A stretch of DNA of 64,000 bases, taken from NCBI GenBank assembly GCA_037384645.1, contig JARRNT010000030.1:1-64000 (forward strand), in the 5' to 3' direction. Under the pieces are notes generated by a model. It did no database searches, was not told where the DNA came from, and saw nothing but the letters and a program-made list of their open reading frames with translations. A program made the position numbers and the translations under genes. The first letter of the stretch is position 1. Every line of letters starts with the position of its first letter. Shown here in pieces: positions 1 to 10,744 of the stretch. Origin of the DNA: RI-92 sp037384645 (GTDB lineage Bacteria; Pseudomonadota; Gammaproteobacteria; UBA6429; Thiohalophilaceae).

Positions 1-1
1 G

Positions 2-484
2 CAGACGCCCGCCAGTGAGGTGCTCGCGCACAACCCTGACGGCGTATTTCTCTCCAACGGCCCGGGTGACCCGGAGCCCTGCGACTACGCGATTGAGGCG
101 ATCCGGGAACTGCTGGAAACCGATGTGCCGGTGTTCGGTATCTGTCTCGGCCACCAGCTGCTCGCGCTGGCCAGCGGCGCGACCACGCTGAAGATGAAAT
201 TCGGCCACCACGGGGCCAACCACCCGGTGCAGGATCTCGAATCCGGCACCGTGCTGATCACCAGCCAGAACCACGGATTCGCTGTCGACGACGGCAACCT
301 GCCTGACAATCTGCGGATCACGCACCGGTCACTGTTCGATGGCTCACTGCAGGGCATTCACCGCAACGACCGGCCCGCCTTCAGCTTCCAGGGTCACCCC
401 GAGGCGAGTCCCGGCCCGCACGATGCGGCGCCGCTGTTCGACCACTTCATCGAGCTCATGGCAGCTCGCGCGGGAGGGAAGTAA
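2..484 (+). CDS. carA: Carbamoyl-phosphate synthase small subunit, 3' part
   Basis: This is the glutaminase half of carbamoyl-phosphate synthase, which supplies ammonia from glutamine to CarB for arginine and pyrimidine synthesis. The gene enters from the left edge, and the frame is open from base 2, so the start lies outside the window. What remains is the class I glutamine amidotransferase domain. The nucleophile Cys sits in GICLGHQLL, and the catalytic His-Glu pair is in HPEASPGPHD near the C-terminus. The stop lies 6 bases before the carB ATG, so the two subunits are made from one transcript. The visible part is intact. Confidence 0.96.
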   Translation, partial: QTPASEVLAHNPDGVFLSNGPGDPEPCDYAIEAIRELLETDVPVFGICLGHQLLALASGATTLKMKFGHHGANHPVQDLESGTVLITSQNHGFAVDDGNLPDNLRITHRSLFDGSLQGIHRNDRPAFSFQGHPEASPGPHDAAPLFDHFIELMAARAGGK

Positions 485-490
485 GCCGCC

Positions 491-3400
491 ATGCCAAAGC
501 GTACCGATATCCAGACCATTCTGATCATTGGCGCCGGACCGATCGTGATCGGTCAGGCCTGTGAGTTCGACTACTCCGGCGCCCAGGCCTGCAAGGCGCT
601 GCGCGAGGAAGGCTACCGGGTCATCCTGGTCAACTCCAATCCGGCCACTATCATGACGGACCCGGAAATGGCTGACGCCACGTATATCGAACCGGTGACC
701 TGGCAGACGGTGGCGCGCATCATTGAGAAAGAACGCCCGGATGCCCTGTTGCCGACCATGGGTGGCCAGACCGCGCTCAACTGTGCGCTGGATCTGGATC
801 GAGAAGGGGTCCTGGAAAAGTTCGGTGTGGAAATGATTGGGGCGAGCAAGGAAGCGATCGACAAAGCCGAGGACCGCGACCTGTTCCGCAAAGCCATGAG
901 AAAGATCGGCCTGAACATGCCGCGTTCGGCCATTGCCCACAGCATGGAAGAAGCCACCCAGGTGCAGGCTTCGATTGGTTTCCCGACCATTATCCGGCCC
1001 TCGTTTACCCTGGGCGGTAGCGGTGGCGGCATTGCCTATAACAAGGAAGAGTTTGTCGAGATTTGTGAACGCGGTCTGGACCTGTCGCCGACTAACGAAC
1101 TGCTGATCGAAGAATCGGCGCTGGGCTGGAAAGAATATGAAATGGAAGTGGTGCGTGACCACAAGGATAACTGCATCATTATCTGTTCCATCGAGAACCT
1201 CGACCCCATGGGAGTTCACACCGGTGACTCGATCACGGTGGCACCGGCCCAGACCCTGACCGATAAGGAATACCAGATCATGCGCGATGCCTCGATCGCG
1301 GTGTTGCGTGAAATCGGTGTCGATACCGGTGGTTCCAATGTCCAGTTCGCAATTAATCCCGAGAACGGGCGCATGATCATCATCGAGATGAACCCACGCG
1401 TATCGCGTTCCTCGGCACTGGCTTCCAAGGCCACCGGCTTCCCCATTGCCAAGATTGCGGCCAAACTGGCGGTCGGTTACACCCTGGATGAATTGCAAAA
1501 CGATATTACCGGCGGGCGTACACCGGCCTCGTTTGAACCCACGATCGATTACGTGGTGACCAAGATCCCGCGATTCACGTTTGAAAAATTCCCGCAGGCG
1601 GAAGCCAGGCTCACTACTCAGATGAAATCCGTGGGCGAGGTGATGGCCATCGGTCGGACCCAGCAGGAGTCTCTGCAAAAGGCCCTGCGTGGTCTTGAGA
1701 TTGGTACGGATGGATTTAATGAAGTGGTCGATCTCAATGATCCGAATGCCAGCAAGCGTATTCGTGCCGAACTGAAATCGGTGGGCCCCGACCGTATCTG
1801 GTACGTCGGTGATGCCTTTCGAGCCGGTTTCAGCCTGGATGAGGTGCATCAAATCACGGCTATCGATCCCTGGTTCCTGGTACAAATCGAAGAAATCATC
1901 CAGCTCGAAAATGAACTTCGCGACCAGGGCATGGCGTCCCTGGACGAGTCACGCATGCGCCTGTTGAAGCGCAAGGGCTTTTCCGATTCACGTCTGGCCA
2001 CCCTGTGTGGCGTGGATGAAAAGATCCTGCGCGCCCATCGGCATCAACTGGGCGTGCGTCCTGCCTACAAGCGGGTTGATACCTGCGCTGCCGAATTTGC
2101 CACGGACACGGCTTACATGTATTCCACTTACGAAGAGGAGTGCGAGGCAGAACCGACAGCACGTGACAAGATCATGGTCCTCGGTGGTGGTCCCAACCGC
2201 ATCGGTCAGGGTATCGAGTTTGACTATTGTTGCGTTCATGCCTCCATGGCCTGCCGTGAAGAAGGCTATGAAACGATCATGGTGAACTGTAACCCGGAGA
2301 CGGTTTCCACGGATTACGATACCTCGGATCGTCTGTATTTCGAGTCATTGACCCTGGAAGACGTGCTGGAGCTGATTCATCTTGAACAGCCCAAGGGTGT
2401 CATTGTGCAATACGGCGGACAGACACCTTTGAAGCTGGCGCGTGACCTGGAGGCCGCCGGTGCGCCGATTATCGGGACGTCGCCGGATTCCATCGACCTG
2501 GCGGAAGACCGCGAGCGCTTCCAGAAACTGATTGAGGATCTGGGACTGAAACAGCCGCCCAATCGTACCGCTCGCGCCGAAGAGGAAGCGGTCAAACTGG
2601 CCGATGAGATCGGGTATCCGCTGGTAGTGCGTCCGTCTTATGTGCTGGGTGGCCGGGCCATGGAGATCGTGTACAACGTCGATGAACTGCGTCGCTACAT
2701 GAAAGAGGCAGTGAGTGTCTCCAACGAATCACCGGTCTTGCTGGATCGCTTCCTGGATGATGCGATCGAGGTGGATGTCGATATCGTCTGTGACGGTGAG
2801 GAAGTCCTGATCGGTGGCATCATGCAACATATTGAGCAGGCCGGGATTCATTCCGGTGATTCCGCCTGTTCCTTGCCGCCATACCAGTTAAGTCAGGAAT
2901 TGCAGGATCAGATGCGCGATCAGGTTGCGCGTATGGCCAGGGCACTCAAGGTGGTGGGACTGATGAATACCCAGTTTGCCATCCAGGGCGACACCGTTTA
3001 TGTCCTGGAAGTCAATCCACGCGCCTCACGCACGGTCCCATTTGTATCCAAGGCCACCGGTGTGCCGCTGGCCAAGGTATCGGCTCGTTGCATGGTAGGG
3101 CGCACATTGGCCGAGCAAGGGATAACAAAAGAGCGAATTCCCAACTATTATAGTGTCAAAGAGTCAGTCTTCCCGTTCATCAAGTTCCCCAGGGTGGATC
3201 CGATTCTCGGGCCAGAGATGAAATCGACCGGTGAAGTCATGGGTATCGGGCTGAATTTCGGTGAGGCCTTCGCCAAGGCACAGACCGGCGCCGGTGAACT
3301 CCTGCCGAGTACTGGCAAGGTGTTTATCAGTGTGCGTGAAGTTGATAAACAACGTGTTATCGATGTGGCACGTTCACTGCTGGACCTGGGATTCAGCCTG

Positions 3401-3724
3401 GTGGCCACCAGCGGTACGTCAGATACCATCCGGCAGGCGGGTCTTGCCTGTGAATTTGTCTACAAGGTCAGTGAAGGCAGACCGGATATTGTTGATATGA
3501 TTAAAAATGACGAGATTGATTTAATCATCAATACGACAGAAGGCAGGCAGGCGATTGCCGACTCCTATACGATTCGCCGTAGCGCCTTGCAGCACAAGGT
3601 GCCGTATACCACGACAGTTGCCGGTGGTGAGGCGATTTGTATTGCCCTGCAGCAAAAGGACGGCCAGATAGTGAAAAGTCTACAGGAATTGCATCAGGAA
3701 TCAGTCAGGGAGCAGGTCGCATGA
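491..3724 (+). CDS. carB: Carbamoyl-phosphate synthase large subunit
   Basis: This is the synthetase subunit, which makes carbamoyl phosphate from bicarbonate, ATP and the ammonia channelled from CarA. At 1077 residues it is the normal family length. Two ATP-grasp halves are visible: glycine-rich loops with MGGQTALN and GGSGGGIAYN in the first, and VQYGGQTPLKLA with RPSYVLGGRAM in the second. The last roughly 140 residues form the MGS-like allosteric domain (KVFISVREVDK, VATSGTS, NTTEG). In E. coli that domain binds UMP, IMP and ornithine. The TGA stop overlaps the greA ATG (ATGA), which suggests translational coupling. Confidence 0.98.
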   Translation: MPKRTDIQTILIIGAGPIVIGQACEFDYSGAQACKALREEGYRVILVNSNPATIMTDPEMADATYIEPVTWQTVARIIEKERPDALLPTMGGQTALNCALDLDREGVLEKFGVEMIGASKEAIDKAEDRDLFRKAMRKIGLNMPRSAIAHSMEEATQVQASIGFPTIIRPSFTLGGSGGGIAYNKEEFVEICERGLDLSPTNELLIEESALGWKEYEMEVVRDHKDNCIIICSIENLDPMGVHTGDSITVAPAQTLTDKEYQIMRDASIAVLREIGVDTGGSNVQFAINPENGRMIIIEMNPRVSRSSALASKATGFPIAKIAAKLAVGYTLDELQNDITGGRTPASFEPTIDYVVTKIPRFTFEKFPQAEARLTTQMKSVGEVMAIGRTQQESLQKALRGLEIGTDGFNEVVDLNDPNASKRIRAELKSVGPDRIWYVGDAFRAGFSLDEVHQITAIDPWFLVQIEEIIQLENELRDQGMASLDESRMRLLKRKGFSDSRLATLCGVDEKILRAHRHQLGVRPAYKRVDTCAAEFATDTAYMYSTYEEECEAEPTARDKIMVLGGGPNRIGQGIEFDYCCVHASMACREEGYETIMVNCNPETVSTDYDTSDRLYFESLTLEDVLELIHLEQPKGVIVQYGGQTPLKLARDLEAAGAPIIGTSPDSIDLAEDRERFQKLIEDLGLKQPPNRTARAEEEAVKLADEIGYPLVVRPSYVLGGRAMEIVYNVDELRRYMKEAVSVSNESPVLLDRFLDDAIEVDVDIVCDGEEVLIGGIMQHIEQAGIHSGDSACSLPPYQLSQELQDQMRDQVARMARALKVVGLMNTQFAIQGDTVYVLEVNPRASRTVPFVSKATGVPLAKVSARCMVGRTLAEQGITKERIPNYYSVKESVFPFIKFPRVDPILGPEMKSTGEVMGIGLNFGEAFAKAQTGAGELLPSTGKVFISVREVDKQRVIDVARSLLDLGFSLVATSGTSDTIRQAGLACEFVYKVSEGRPDIVDMIKNDEIDLIINTTEGRQAIADSYTIRRSALQHKVPYTTTVAGGEAICIALQQKDGQIVKSLQELHQESVREQVA

Positions 3725-4203
3725 GTCGGGTACCGATTACCACGGGCGGTGCCGAGAAGCTGCGTGCCGAACTGGACGACCTGAAGCGAAACAAGCGTCC
3801 TACGGTGATCCAGGCGATTGCGGAAGCACGCGAACACGGCGACCTCAAGGAAAATGCCGAGTATCACGCTGCGCGCGAACAACAAAGCTTCATAGAGGGG
3901 CGCATCCAGGAACTCGAAGGCGTGTTGTCCAACGCCGAGTTTATCGACGTCAAGACCGTCGGCGCCAGGGCCGGCAAGAAGATCGTCTTTGGCGCCACGG
4001 TTGACCTGTTTGATGTGGAACAGGAAAAGGATGTGACCTATAAAATCGTTGGCGAGCTTGAAGCGGATATCAAGAACAATCTCATCTCCGTGACCTCACC
4101 TATCGCGCGAGCGCTTATCGGTAAGAGCGTTGATGATGTGATCACGGTTAAGGCCCCCGGCGGCGAACGCGAATACGAAATCGTGGATGTGCGCTACGAA
4201 TAA
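3721..4203 (+). CDS. greA: Transcription elongation factor GreA
   Basis: GreA rescues backtracked RNA polymerase by stimulating cleavage of the nascent RNA. The protein is 160 residues, close to the usual 158. The N-terminal coiled-coil finger carries the acidic tip in HGDLKENAEYHAAREQQ, and the C-terminal FKBP-like domain ends in APGGEREYEIVDVRY. The ATG at 3721 overlaps the carB stop by four bases and gives the canonical N-terminus. A start 84 bases further upstream in the same frame would lie inside carB and is not supported. The carAB-greA order is common in proteobacteria. Confidence 0.97.
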   Translation: MSRVPITTGGAEKLRAELDDLKRNKRPTVIQAIAEAREHGDLKENAEYHAAREQQSFIEGRIQELEGVLSNAEFIDVKTVGARAGKKIVFGATVDLFDVEQEKDVTYKIVGELEADIKNNLISVTSPIARALIGKSVDDVITVKAPGGEREYEIVDVRYE

Positions 4204-4214
4204 GCCGCCATACG

Positions 4215-4230
4215 CACATCCATGGATGTG
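4215..4230. repeat. Perfect 16-bp palindrome downstream of greA
   Basis: CACATCCATGGATGTG is its own reverse complement and begins 12 bases after the greA stop. No T-run follows, so it is not a canonical intrinsic terminator. It could be an mRNA-end stabilising hairpin or a protein-binding site. The rest of 4231-4383 holds no gene. It contains two mutually exclusive short stems, TTTAGC/GCTAAA and TGGCT/AGCCA, just before the next ATG. Confidence 0.5.
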
Positions 4231-4383
4231 TGGAAAAGGCCGGGAGACAGAACAATCCGGTTCCTGCTGAATCAATCTTCCTGATACCACGTATACCATT
4301 ACTGGTATAAAACAGATTTTATAACCGCCCTGTTGTGGGATTTAGCAAATATCCTGGCTAAATAAACAGCCAGAAATGCACAC

Positions 4384-4905
4384 ATGATTAAGCCCGATAA
4401 TTTTTCTGCTATCGACAGCGAGTGTCCGTTGCGGGAACGACGGCAGGCTAATTGGCGCAGTATGTTTTATGCGCTATTTATGTCGCGCCGCAAAAGCCGG
4501 CAGCTGGCAAGTCCCACCTGTAACTATTACACCGACCGTTACGATAGTGTCACTTTTCTGCTGGCGATGTTGTTAATCGTCTTGTGTGNNNNNNNNNNNN
4601 NNNNNNNNNNNNNNNNNNNNNNNNNTGTGCTGGACGCCGGTTTTACCTTGTTGCTGATACAACATGGTTCAGTCGAGCTGAACCCATTCCTGTCCTGGTT
4701 TTTACATAAACACGTGTTATTGTTTTTTCTGGTCAAATACTTTCTGACAAGCCTGTGTGTTATTTTGACTGTCATGCACGGGCAATTTCGTATCTTTGGT
4801 GTAAAAGGGATACACTTTCTTACTGGCAGCGTGGTGGTTTACACTTTTTTGATTCAATATCAGTTGAGTATGTTACTGCCTTTCTGGCTCAATCATTCAG
4901 TTTAA
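4384..4905 (+). CDS. Small membrane protein, DUF5658-like (contains assembly gap)
   Basis: This predicted integral membrane protein has about 173 codons, with 13 codons masked by a run of N. After a soluble, basic N-terminus of about 50 residues come several hydrophobic segments. The stretch DAGFT...GSVELNPFLSWFL followed by a conserved Lys in LVKYFLT is the pattern of DUF5658 proteins, whose function is unknown. The frame is the same on both sides of the gap, but the true gap length is not known. No clear Shine-Dalgarno sequence precedes the ATG, so the start is uncertain. It may be co-transcribed with the DUF4149 gene 21 bases downstream. Confidence 0.65.
   Translation: MIKPDNFSAIDSECPLRERRQANWRSMFYALFMSRRKSRQLASPTCNYYTDRYDSVTFLLAMLLIVLCXXXXXXXXXXXXXVLDAGFTLLLIQHGSVELNPFLSWFLHKHVLLFFLVKYFLTSLCVILTVMHGQFRIFGVKGIHFLTGSVVVYTFLIQYQLSMLLPFWLNHSV
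4589..4625. other. Assembly gap (37 N)
   Basis: Unresolved bases lie inside the DUF5658-like gene. They fall in a predicted membrane segment (LLAMLLIVLC...VLDAGFT), so one transmembrane helix is partly unseen. Confidence 0.99.
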
Positions 4906-4926
4906 CAGTGACAAGGAGATGAACCC

Positions 4927-5367
4927 ATGCGGCAGATGGCCGAACGATTATTATTGACTGTCTGGGTCGGCGGGATGTGGACTGTGGGCTATATTGTCGC
5001 GCCCACCCTGTTTATCACGCTGAATGATCCTGCCCTGGCGGGTACGATTGCCGGCAAGCTGTTTACCATCATGAGCTATGTCGGCCTCATATGCGGTGGC
5101 CTGCTGTTGCTGAATGCACTGCTGGAATATCAGATGCGCGTGTTCCACTCGTGGCGTGGGCTGGTATTGATCGGGATGCTGTTGATCGTCTGTCTCGGTC
5201 AGTTTGTTCTGGAGCCGCGTATGGCGGTGTTGCGTCATGCTGGATTGCAGGGCGAAAATCTGCATGCCTTTATGCGCTTGCATGGCGTGGCCCAGGTTCT
5301 GTTTTTGCTGGCCAGCCTGGGCGGTCTGTCGCTGGTGTTATTCGGGCTCAGGTCGAGAAAGTCATAA
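4927..5367 (+). CDS. DUF4149 membrane protein
   Basis: This is a 146-residue protein with four predicted transmembrane helices, at roughly residues 8-28, 47-67, 78-98 and 118-140. The N-terminal VWVGGMWTVGYIVAPTLF and the central loop FVLEPRMAVLR are typical of DUF4149 proteins (TMEM205-like), a family without an established function. The family often sits between greA and yhbY/rlmE in gammaproteobacteria, as here. An AAGGAG ribosome site stands before the ATG. The gene converges with yhbY, whose stop is 18 bases away. Confidence 0.85.
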   Translation: MRQMAERLLLTVWVGGMWTVGYIVAPTLFITLNDPALAGTIAGKLFTIMSYVGLICGGLLLLNALLEYQMRVFHSWRGLVLIGMLLIVCLGQFVLEPRMAVLRHAGLQGENLHAFMRLHGVAQVLFLLASLGGLSLVLFGLRSRKS

Positions 5368-5385
5368 CCAATCGAGCGCAGTCCT

Positions 5386-5673
5386 TCAGGATAACGCGAT
5401 GCGGGGCTTTTCCGCGCGGCGAAAAAAAGTGCCGATGTGACCGATACGTTGCACTACGTCACTATGAGTTTGCTCGGCAATGCGATCGATCATGGCGTCG
5501 CGCGTTGCACGCTCTCCGGCATTCACGCGAACCTTGACCAGCTCGTGGACTTCGAGGGCCTGGTCGATCTCTGCCATGACGTTATCTGTCAGACCGTGCT
5601 GGCCAATAATGACGATGACCTTGCGGTGATGGGCCAGTTGACGTAGTTGTTTGCGGTGTTTTTGCGAGAGCAT
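5386..5673 (-). CDS. yhbY: Ribosome-assembly RNA-binding protein YhbY
   Basis: This is a 95-residue protein of the CRM/YhbY family. In E. coli YhbY associates with pre-50S particles. The sequence has the family pattern: an N-terminal LSQKHRKQLRQLAH, the glycine turn IIGQHGLTDNV, and a helix rich in E and V (EIDQALEVHELVKVRV). It reads on the minus strand between two plus-strand genes and is divergent from rlmE, which starts 80 bases away. This arrangement matches other gammaproteobacteria. Confidence 0.95.
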   Translation of the reverse strand: MLSQKHRKQLRQLAHHRKVIVIIGQHGLTDNVMAEIDQALEVHELVKVRVNAGERATRDAMIDRIAEQTHSDVVQRIGHIGTFFRRAEKPRIALS

Positions 5674-5753
5674 GTGCCGGTGAATTCAGGTAAACTGGCA
5701 GCAAGTTTACCAGTAAATTTCCAGACTGGCCTCTCCCAATCGAGAGATGAAGC

Positions 5754-6383
5754 ATGCCTCGCTCCAAGCAAAGCAAAAAATGGCTGAAGGAACACTTCGA
5801 TGACCCCTATGTCAAACAGGCCCAGGATGCCGGTTATCGTTCCCGTGCCGTTTTCAAGCTCAAGGAAATCGATGAAAAGGATCGACTGTTCCATCCTGGC
5901 ATGACCGTGGTCGATTTAGGCGCGGCACCGGGTGGCTGGTGCCAGTATGCGCGCGAGCGCCTGGGCCCGACAGACAAGGTCATTGCCCTGGATATCCTGG
6001 AAATGGAGCCCTTGTCCGGGGTCGAAATCATCAAGGGGGATTTTACCGAACAGGCCGTTCTGGACAGGCTGCTGGAGGTGCTGAATAACCGGCAGGTAGA
6101 CCTTGTTTTATCGGACATGGCACCCAATATCAGTGGTATGAAGGTAGTTGATCAGCCAAAAGCCATGTATTTGGCGGAGCTGGCGCTGGATTTTTGTCAG
6201 CGGGCACTGGCACCGAACGGTGATTTTCTGGTCAAAATGTTTCAAGGTGAAGGTTCTGATACCTATATTAAGACGCTACGCCAGCAGTTTGAACGCGTTG
6301 TTGTGCGCAAGCCTCGGGCTTCAAGACCGCGCTCGCGGGAGGTGTATTTGCTGGCCAGAGGCTACAGGGCTATCCAGAGCTGA
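5754..6383 (+). CDS. rlmE: 23S rRNA (uridine-2552-2'-O)-methyltransferase
   Basis: RlmE (FtsJ/RrmJ) methylates U2552 in the A-loop of 23S rRNA during late 50S assembly, using S-adenosylmethionine. The protein is 209 residues, as in E. coli. The SAM loop is VVDLGAAPGGW (about residues 52-62). The catalytic K-D-K-E tetrad can be placed at K35, D121 (SDMAPNISG), K161 (VKMFQGEG) and E196 (RSREVYLL). The gene lies directly upstream of ftsH, the arrangement that in E. coli is a heat-shock operon. Confidence 0.97.
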   Translation: MPRSKQSKKWLKEHFDDPYVKQAQDAGYRSRAVFKLKEIDEKDRLFHPGMTVVDLGAAPGGWCQYARERLGPTDKVIALDILEMEPLSGVEIIKGDFTEQAVLDRLLEVLNNRQVDLVLSDMAPNISGMKVVDQPKAMYLAELALDFCQRALAPNGDFLVKMFQGEGSDTYIKTLRQQFERVVVRKPRASRPRSREVYLLARGYRAIQS

Positions 6384-6399
6384 ACCGGTACGGGTCTTG

Positions 6400-6429
6400 C
6401 TTGAGATAACGGCATGGAGCTTCCATAAT
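6400..6429 (+). promoter_or_regulatory. Candidate ftsH promoter, sigma70 and/or sigma32-like
   Basis: TTGAGA (6401-6406) and CATAAT (6424-6429) are 17 bases apart, which fits a sigma70 promoter. The same stretch reads as CTTGAGA, 14 bases, then TTCCATAA, which resembles the heat-shock consensus CTTGAAA-N11-16-CCCCATNT. ftsH is a heat-shock gene in E. coli. A start near 6437 would leave about 30 bases of leader. Confidence 0.4.
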
Positions 6430-6467
6430 GTACATACAGATTCATCCCAAACTTTCGAGGCATTAAA

Positions 6468-8390
<1,923 letters not shown>

Positions 8391-8413
8391 GGCTTCTATC
8401 TGGTAGACAAGAT

Positions 8414-8437
8414 AACGCCCCGCTTTTGCGGGGCGTT
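8414..8437. terminator. GC-rich hairpin between ftsH and folP
   Basis: AACGCCCCGC and GCGGGGCGTT form a perfect 10-bp stem around a TTTT loop. It sits 23 bases after the ftsH stop. No U-run follows, so it may attenuate transcription or protect the ftsH mRNA end rather than terminate fully. It also occludes an in-frame TTG (8426) that might otherwise be called as the folP start. Confidence 0.55.
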
Positions 8438-8449
8438 GCCGTTGCACGC

Positions 8450-9292
8450 ATGCAATTCAAAACCCGACAACTCGACCTCAGTCAGCCCCAGGTGATGGGC
8501 ATCCTGAATGTCACCCCCGATTCGTTTTCCGATGGCGGGCGCTTCAGCTCGGCCGAGGCAGCCCTGCAGCAGGCCCGGCGCATGGTAGACGAGGGCGCGA
8601 CCATCGTGGATGTCGGTGGGGAGTCGACCCGCCCCGGGGCCCAGCCTGTTGCCACGGCAGAGGAGCTGGAGCGGGTCGTCCCGGTGGTCGAGCGCATTGC
8701 CCGCGAGCTGGACGTCATCATCTCCGTGGATACCTGCAAGCCTGAAGTGATGCAGGCGGCGGTGGCAGCCGGTGCACACATGGTTAATGATGTGATGGCG
8801 CTGCGGGAGAATGGAGCCCTGGCGGCAGTGGCGGCGCTACAGGTGCCGGTGTGCCTGATGCACATGCAGGGCGAACCGCGGACCATGCAGACCCGTCCGG
8901 TCTATGATGACGTGGTCGCGGATATCCGGGGGTTCCTGCAGCAGCGCCTGCAGGCCTGTCTGGCCGCCGGTATCGCCCGGGACCAGCTGATCCTGGATCC
9001 GGGTTTTGGTTTTGGTAAATCCCTGCAGCACAACCTGACCCTGTTCAAACACCTGCCGCGGTTCGTGGAACTGGGGTATCCGGTGCTGGTCGGGGTCTCA
9101 AGAAAGTCCATGCTCGGGTCGATTCTTGATCTACCCGTGGAACAACGCATGCCCGGGAGTATTGGCCTGGCAGCGTTGGCGGTTTGGCTGGGTGCCAGTA
9201 TCATACGGGCACACGATGTCGGGCCGACAATACAGGCCATTCGCGCCGTTGAGGCAGTTAAATCGGTTAGGGAGGAGCAAGATGGGGCGTAA
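8450..9292 (+). CDS. folP: Dihydropteroate synthase
   Basis: FolP condenses p-aminobenzoate with dihydropterin pyrophosphate in folate synthesis and is the sulfonamide target. The TIM-barrel motifs are all present: MGILNVTPDSFSDGG, DVGGESTRPGA, SVDTCKPEV, NDVMALRE, DPGFGFGKSLQHN and GVSRKSMLG. I chose the ATG at 8450 (280 residues). It aligns with the usual start ahead of LDLSQPQVMGILN, whereas the longer TTG frame begins inside a hairpin. No strong ribosome site precedes it. The last 11 bases overlap glmM, so folP-glmM are probably coupled. Confidence 0.96.
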   Translation: MQFKTRQLDLSQPQVMGILNVTPDSFSDGGRFSSAEAALQQARRMVDEGATIVDVGGESTRPGAQPVATAEELERVVPVVERIARELDVIISVDTCKPEVMQAAVAAGAHMVNDVMALRENGALAAVAALQVPVCLMHMQGEPRTMQTRPVYDDVVADIRGFLQQRLQACLAAGIARDQLILDPGFGFGKSLQHNLTLFKHLPRFVELGYPVLVGVSRKSMLGSILDLPVEQRMPGSIGLAALAVWLGASIIRAHDVGPTIQAIRAVEAVKSVREEQDGA

Positions 9293-10619
9293 ATATTTCG
9301 GTACAGATGGCGTTCGTGGCAAGGTCGGCGAAGGTCCGATTACACCGAGTTTCATTATGCACCTGGGCTGGGCCGCCGGTAAGGTTTTTGCCGGCCAGAA
9401 CGGCAGCAAGGTCATTATTGGTAAGGATACGCGCATCTCTGGCTACATGTTTGAATCCTCCCTGGAGGCCGGTCTGGCCGCGGCCGGCGTCGATAGCCTG
9501 TTGCTGGGGCCTATGCCAACCCCGGCCATTGCCTACCTGACCCGGACCCTGCATGCCAATGCCGGTATCGTGATCAGCGCTTCGCATAACCCCTATTTTG
9601 ACAATGGCATCAAGTTTTTTTCGGGCGAAGGGACCAAATTGCCTGATGAGATCGAACTCAAGATCGAGGCCCTGCTGGACCAGCCTATCCAGTGCAATGA
9701 ATCCGCGGAGCTGGGCAAGGCCAGCCGGATCGACGACGCCGAAGGACGCTATATCGAATTCTGCAAAAGCTCGGTGCCCTATGCCCTTAGCCTCAAGGGT
9801 TTGCGTATCGTGGTGGACTGTGCCAACGGCGCGACCTACAAGGTGGCGCCCAGCGTGCTTGATGAACTGGGGGCCGAAGTGATTGCCATCGGCGTGGAGC
9901 CGGACGGACTCAATATCAACGAGGACTGCGGCTCGACGGCACCGGGCGCATTGCGTGAGATGGTGCTGGAAACCCGTGCCGACCTGGGTATCGCCCTGGA
10001 TGGTGACGGAGATCGGTTGATCCTGGTCGACAGCCAGGGACGTATCATCGACGGTGATGAAATCCTCTATGTCATTACCCAGAATCGGGTGCGCCAGTCG
10101 CAGATGCTGGGGGGCGTGGTCGGTACCCTGATGACCAACCTGGGCTTCGAGCATGCACTGAACCGGCTGAATGTACCCTTTGCCCGGGCCAAGGTCGGTG
10201 ATCGCTATGTGATGGAAATGCTGCAGGCCAACCGCTGGGTGCTGGGCGGCGAATCCTCCGGGCATATTATCTGTCTGGATCGTACCACCACGGGCGACGG
10301 CATCATTTCCGCCTTGCAGGTCCTGACCGCCATGGTCGAGACCGGTAATGCGCTGCATGAGCTGGTCGAGGGCATGCATAAATATCCCCAGACCCTGGTC
10401 AACGTCCGGGTGGCCGAGCGCATCAATATCGACCAGTCTGATCGTATCCAGAGCGCCGTCCGCGACGCCGAACAGCAACTGGCCCAGAGCGGGCGGGTAC
10501 TATTGCGGGCATCGGGCACCGAACCGGTCATTCGGGTGATGGTGGAGGGCCAGGATGCCTCCATGGTCAAGCGCCTGGCCCAGCATCTGGCGGACGAGGT
10601 CCAGGCGGCCGTCGCCTAG
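9282..10619 (+). CDS. glmM: Phosphoglucosamine mutase
   Basis: GlmM interconverts glucosamine-6-phosphate and glucosamine-1-phosphate on the way to UDP-GlcNAc, the precursor of peptidoglycan and LPS. At 445 residues it is exactly the E. coli length. The phosphorylated serine is S101 in ISASHNPYFDNG, the metal loop is DGDGDR, and the sugar loop is GGESSGH. The C-terminal phosphate-binding loop is RASGTEPVIRVM. The ATG at 9282 follows a strong GGAGGAG and lies inside the end of folP. An upstream in-frame TTG would add an implausible 52 residues. Confidence 0.98.
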   Translation: MGRKYFGTDGVRGKVGEGPITPSFIMHLGWAAGKVFAGQNGSKVIIGKDTRISGYMFESSLEAGLAAAGVDSLLLGPMPTPAIAYLTRTLHANAGIVISASHNPYFDNGIKFFSGEGTKLPDEIELKIEALLDQPIQCNESAELGKASRIDDAEGRYIEFCKSSVPYALSLKGLRIVVDCANGATYKVAPSVLDELGAEVIAIGVEPDGLNINEDCGSTAPGALREMVLETRADLGIALDGDGDRLILVDSQGRIIDGDEILYVITQNRVRQSQMLGGVVGTLMTNLGFEHALNRLNVPFARAKVGDRYVMEMLQANRWVLGGESSGHIICLDRTTTGDGIISALQVLTAMVETGNALHELVEGMHKYPQTLVNVRVAERINIDQSDRIQSAVRDAEQQLAQSGRVLLRASGTEPVIRVMVEGQDASMVKRLAQHLADEVQAAVA

Positions 10620-10744
10620 CCCGTTCGTCGCTAAGCCTTTCATTTTCTGACAATTCATTGATTTCTGCTGCTGCTGACGGTAAGCTTGCGCGCTCAATTT
10701 TTGCCATCCAATTGTAGATTAAGTGCAGGGTCAGGGGACAAAGC

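Noticed and set aside
344..1885. Long antisense frame (513 codons) within carB
   Set aside because: It is opposite a certain gene and arises from codon bias. No ribosome site or family motifs. The same applies to long antisense frames in ftsH, glmM, pnp, infB and nuoD.
8426..8449. TTG start extending folP
   Set aside because: It lies within a perfect hairpin and adds residues absent from the family. The ATG at 8450 fits the conserved N-terminus.
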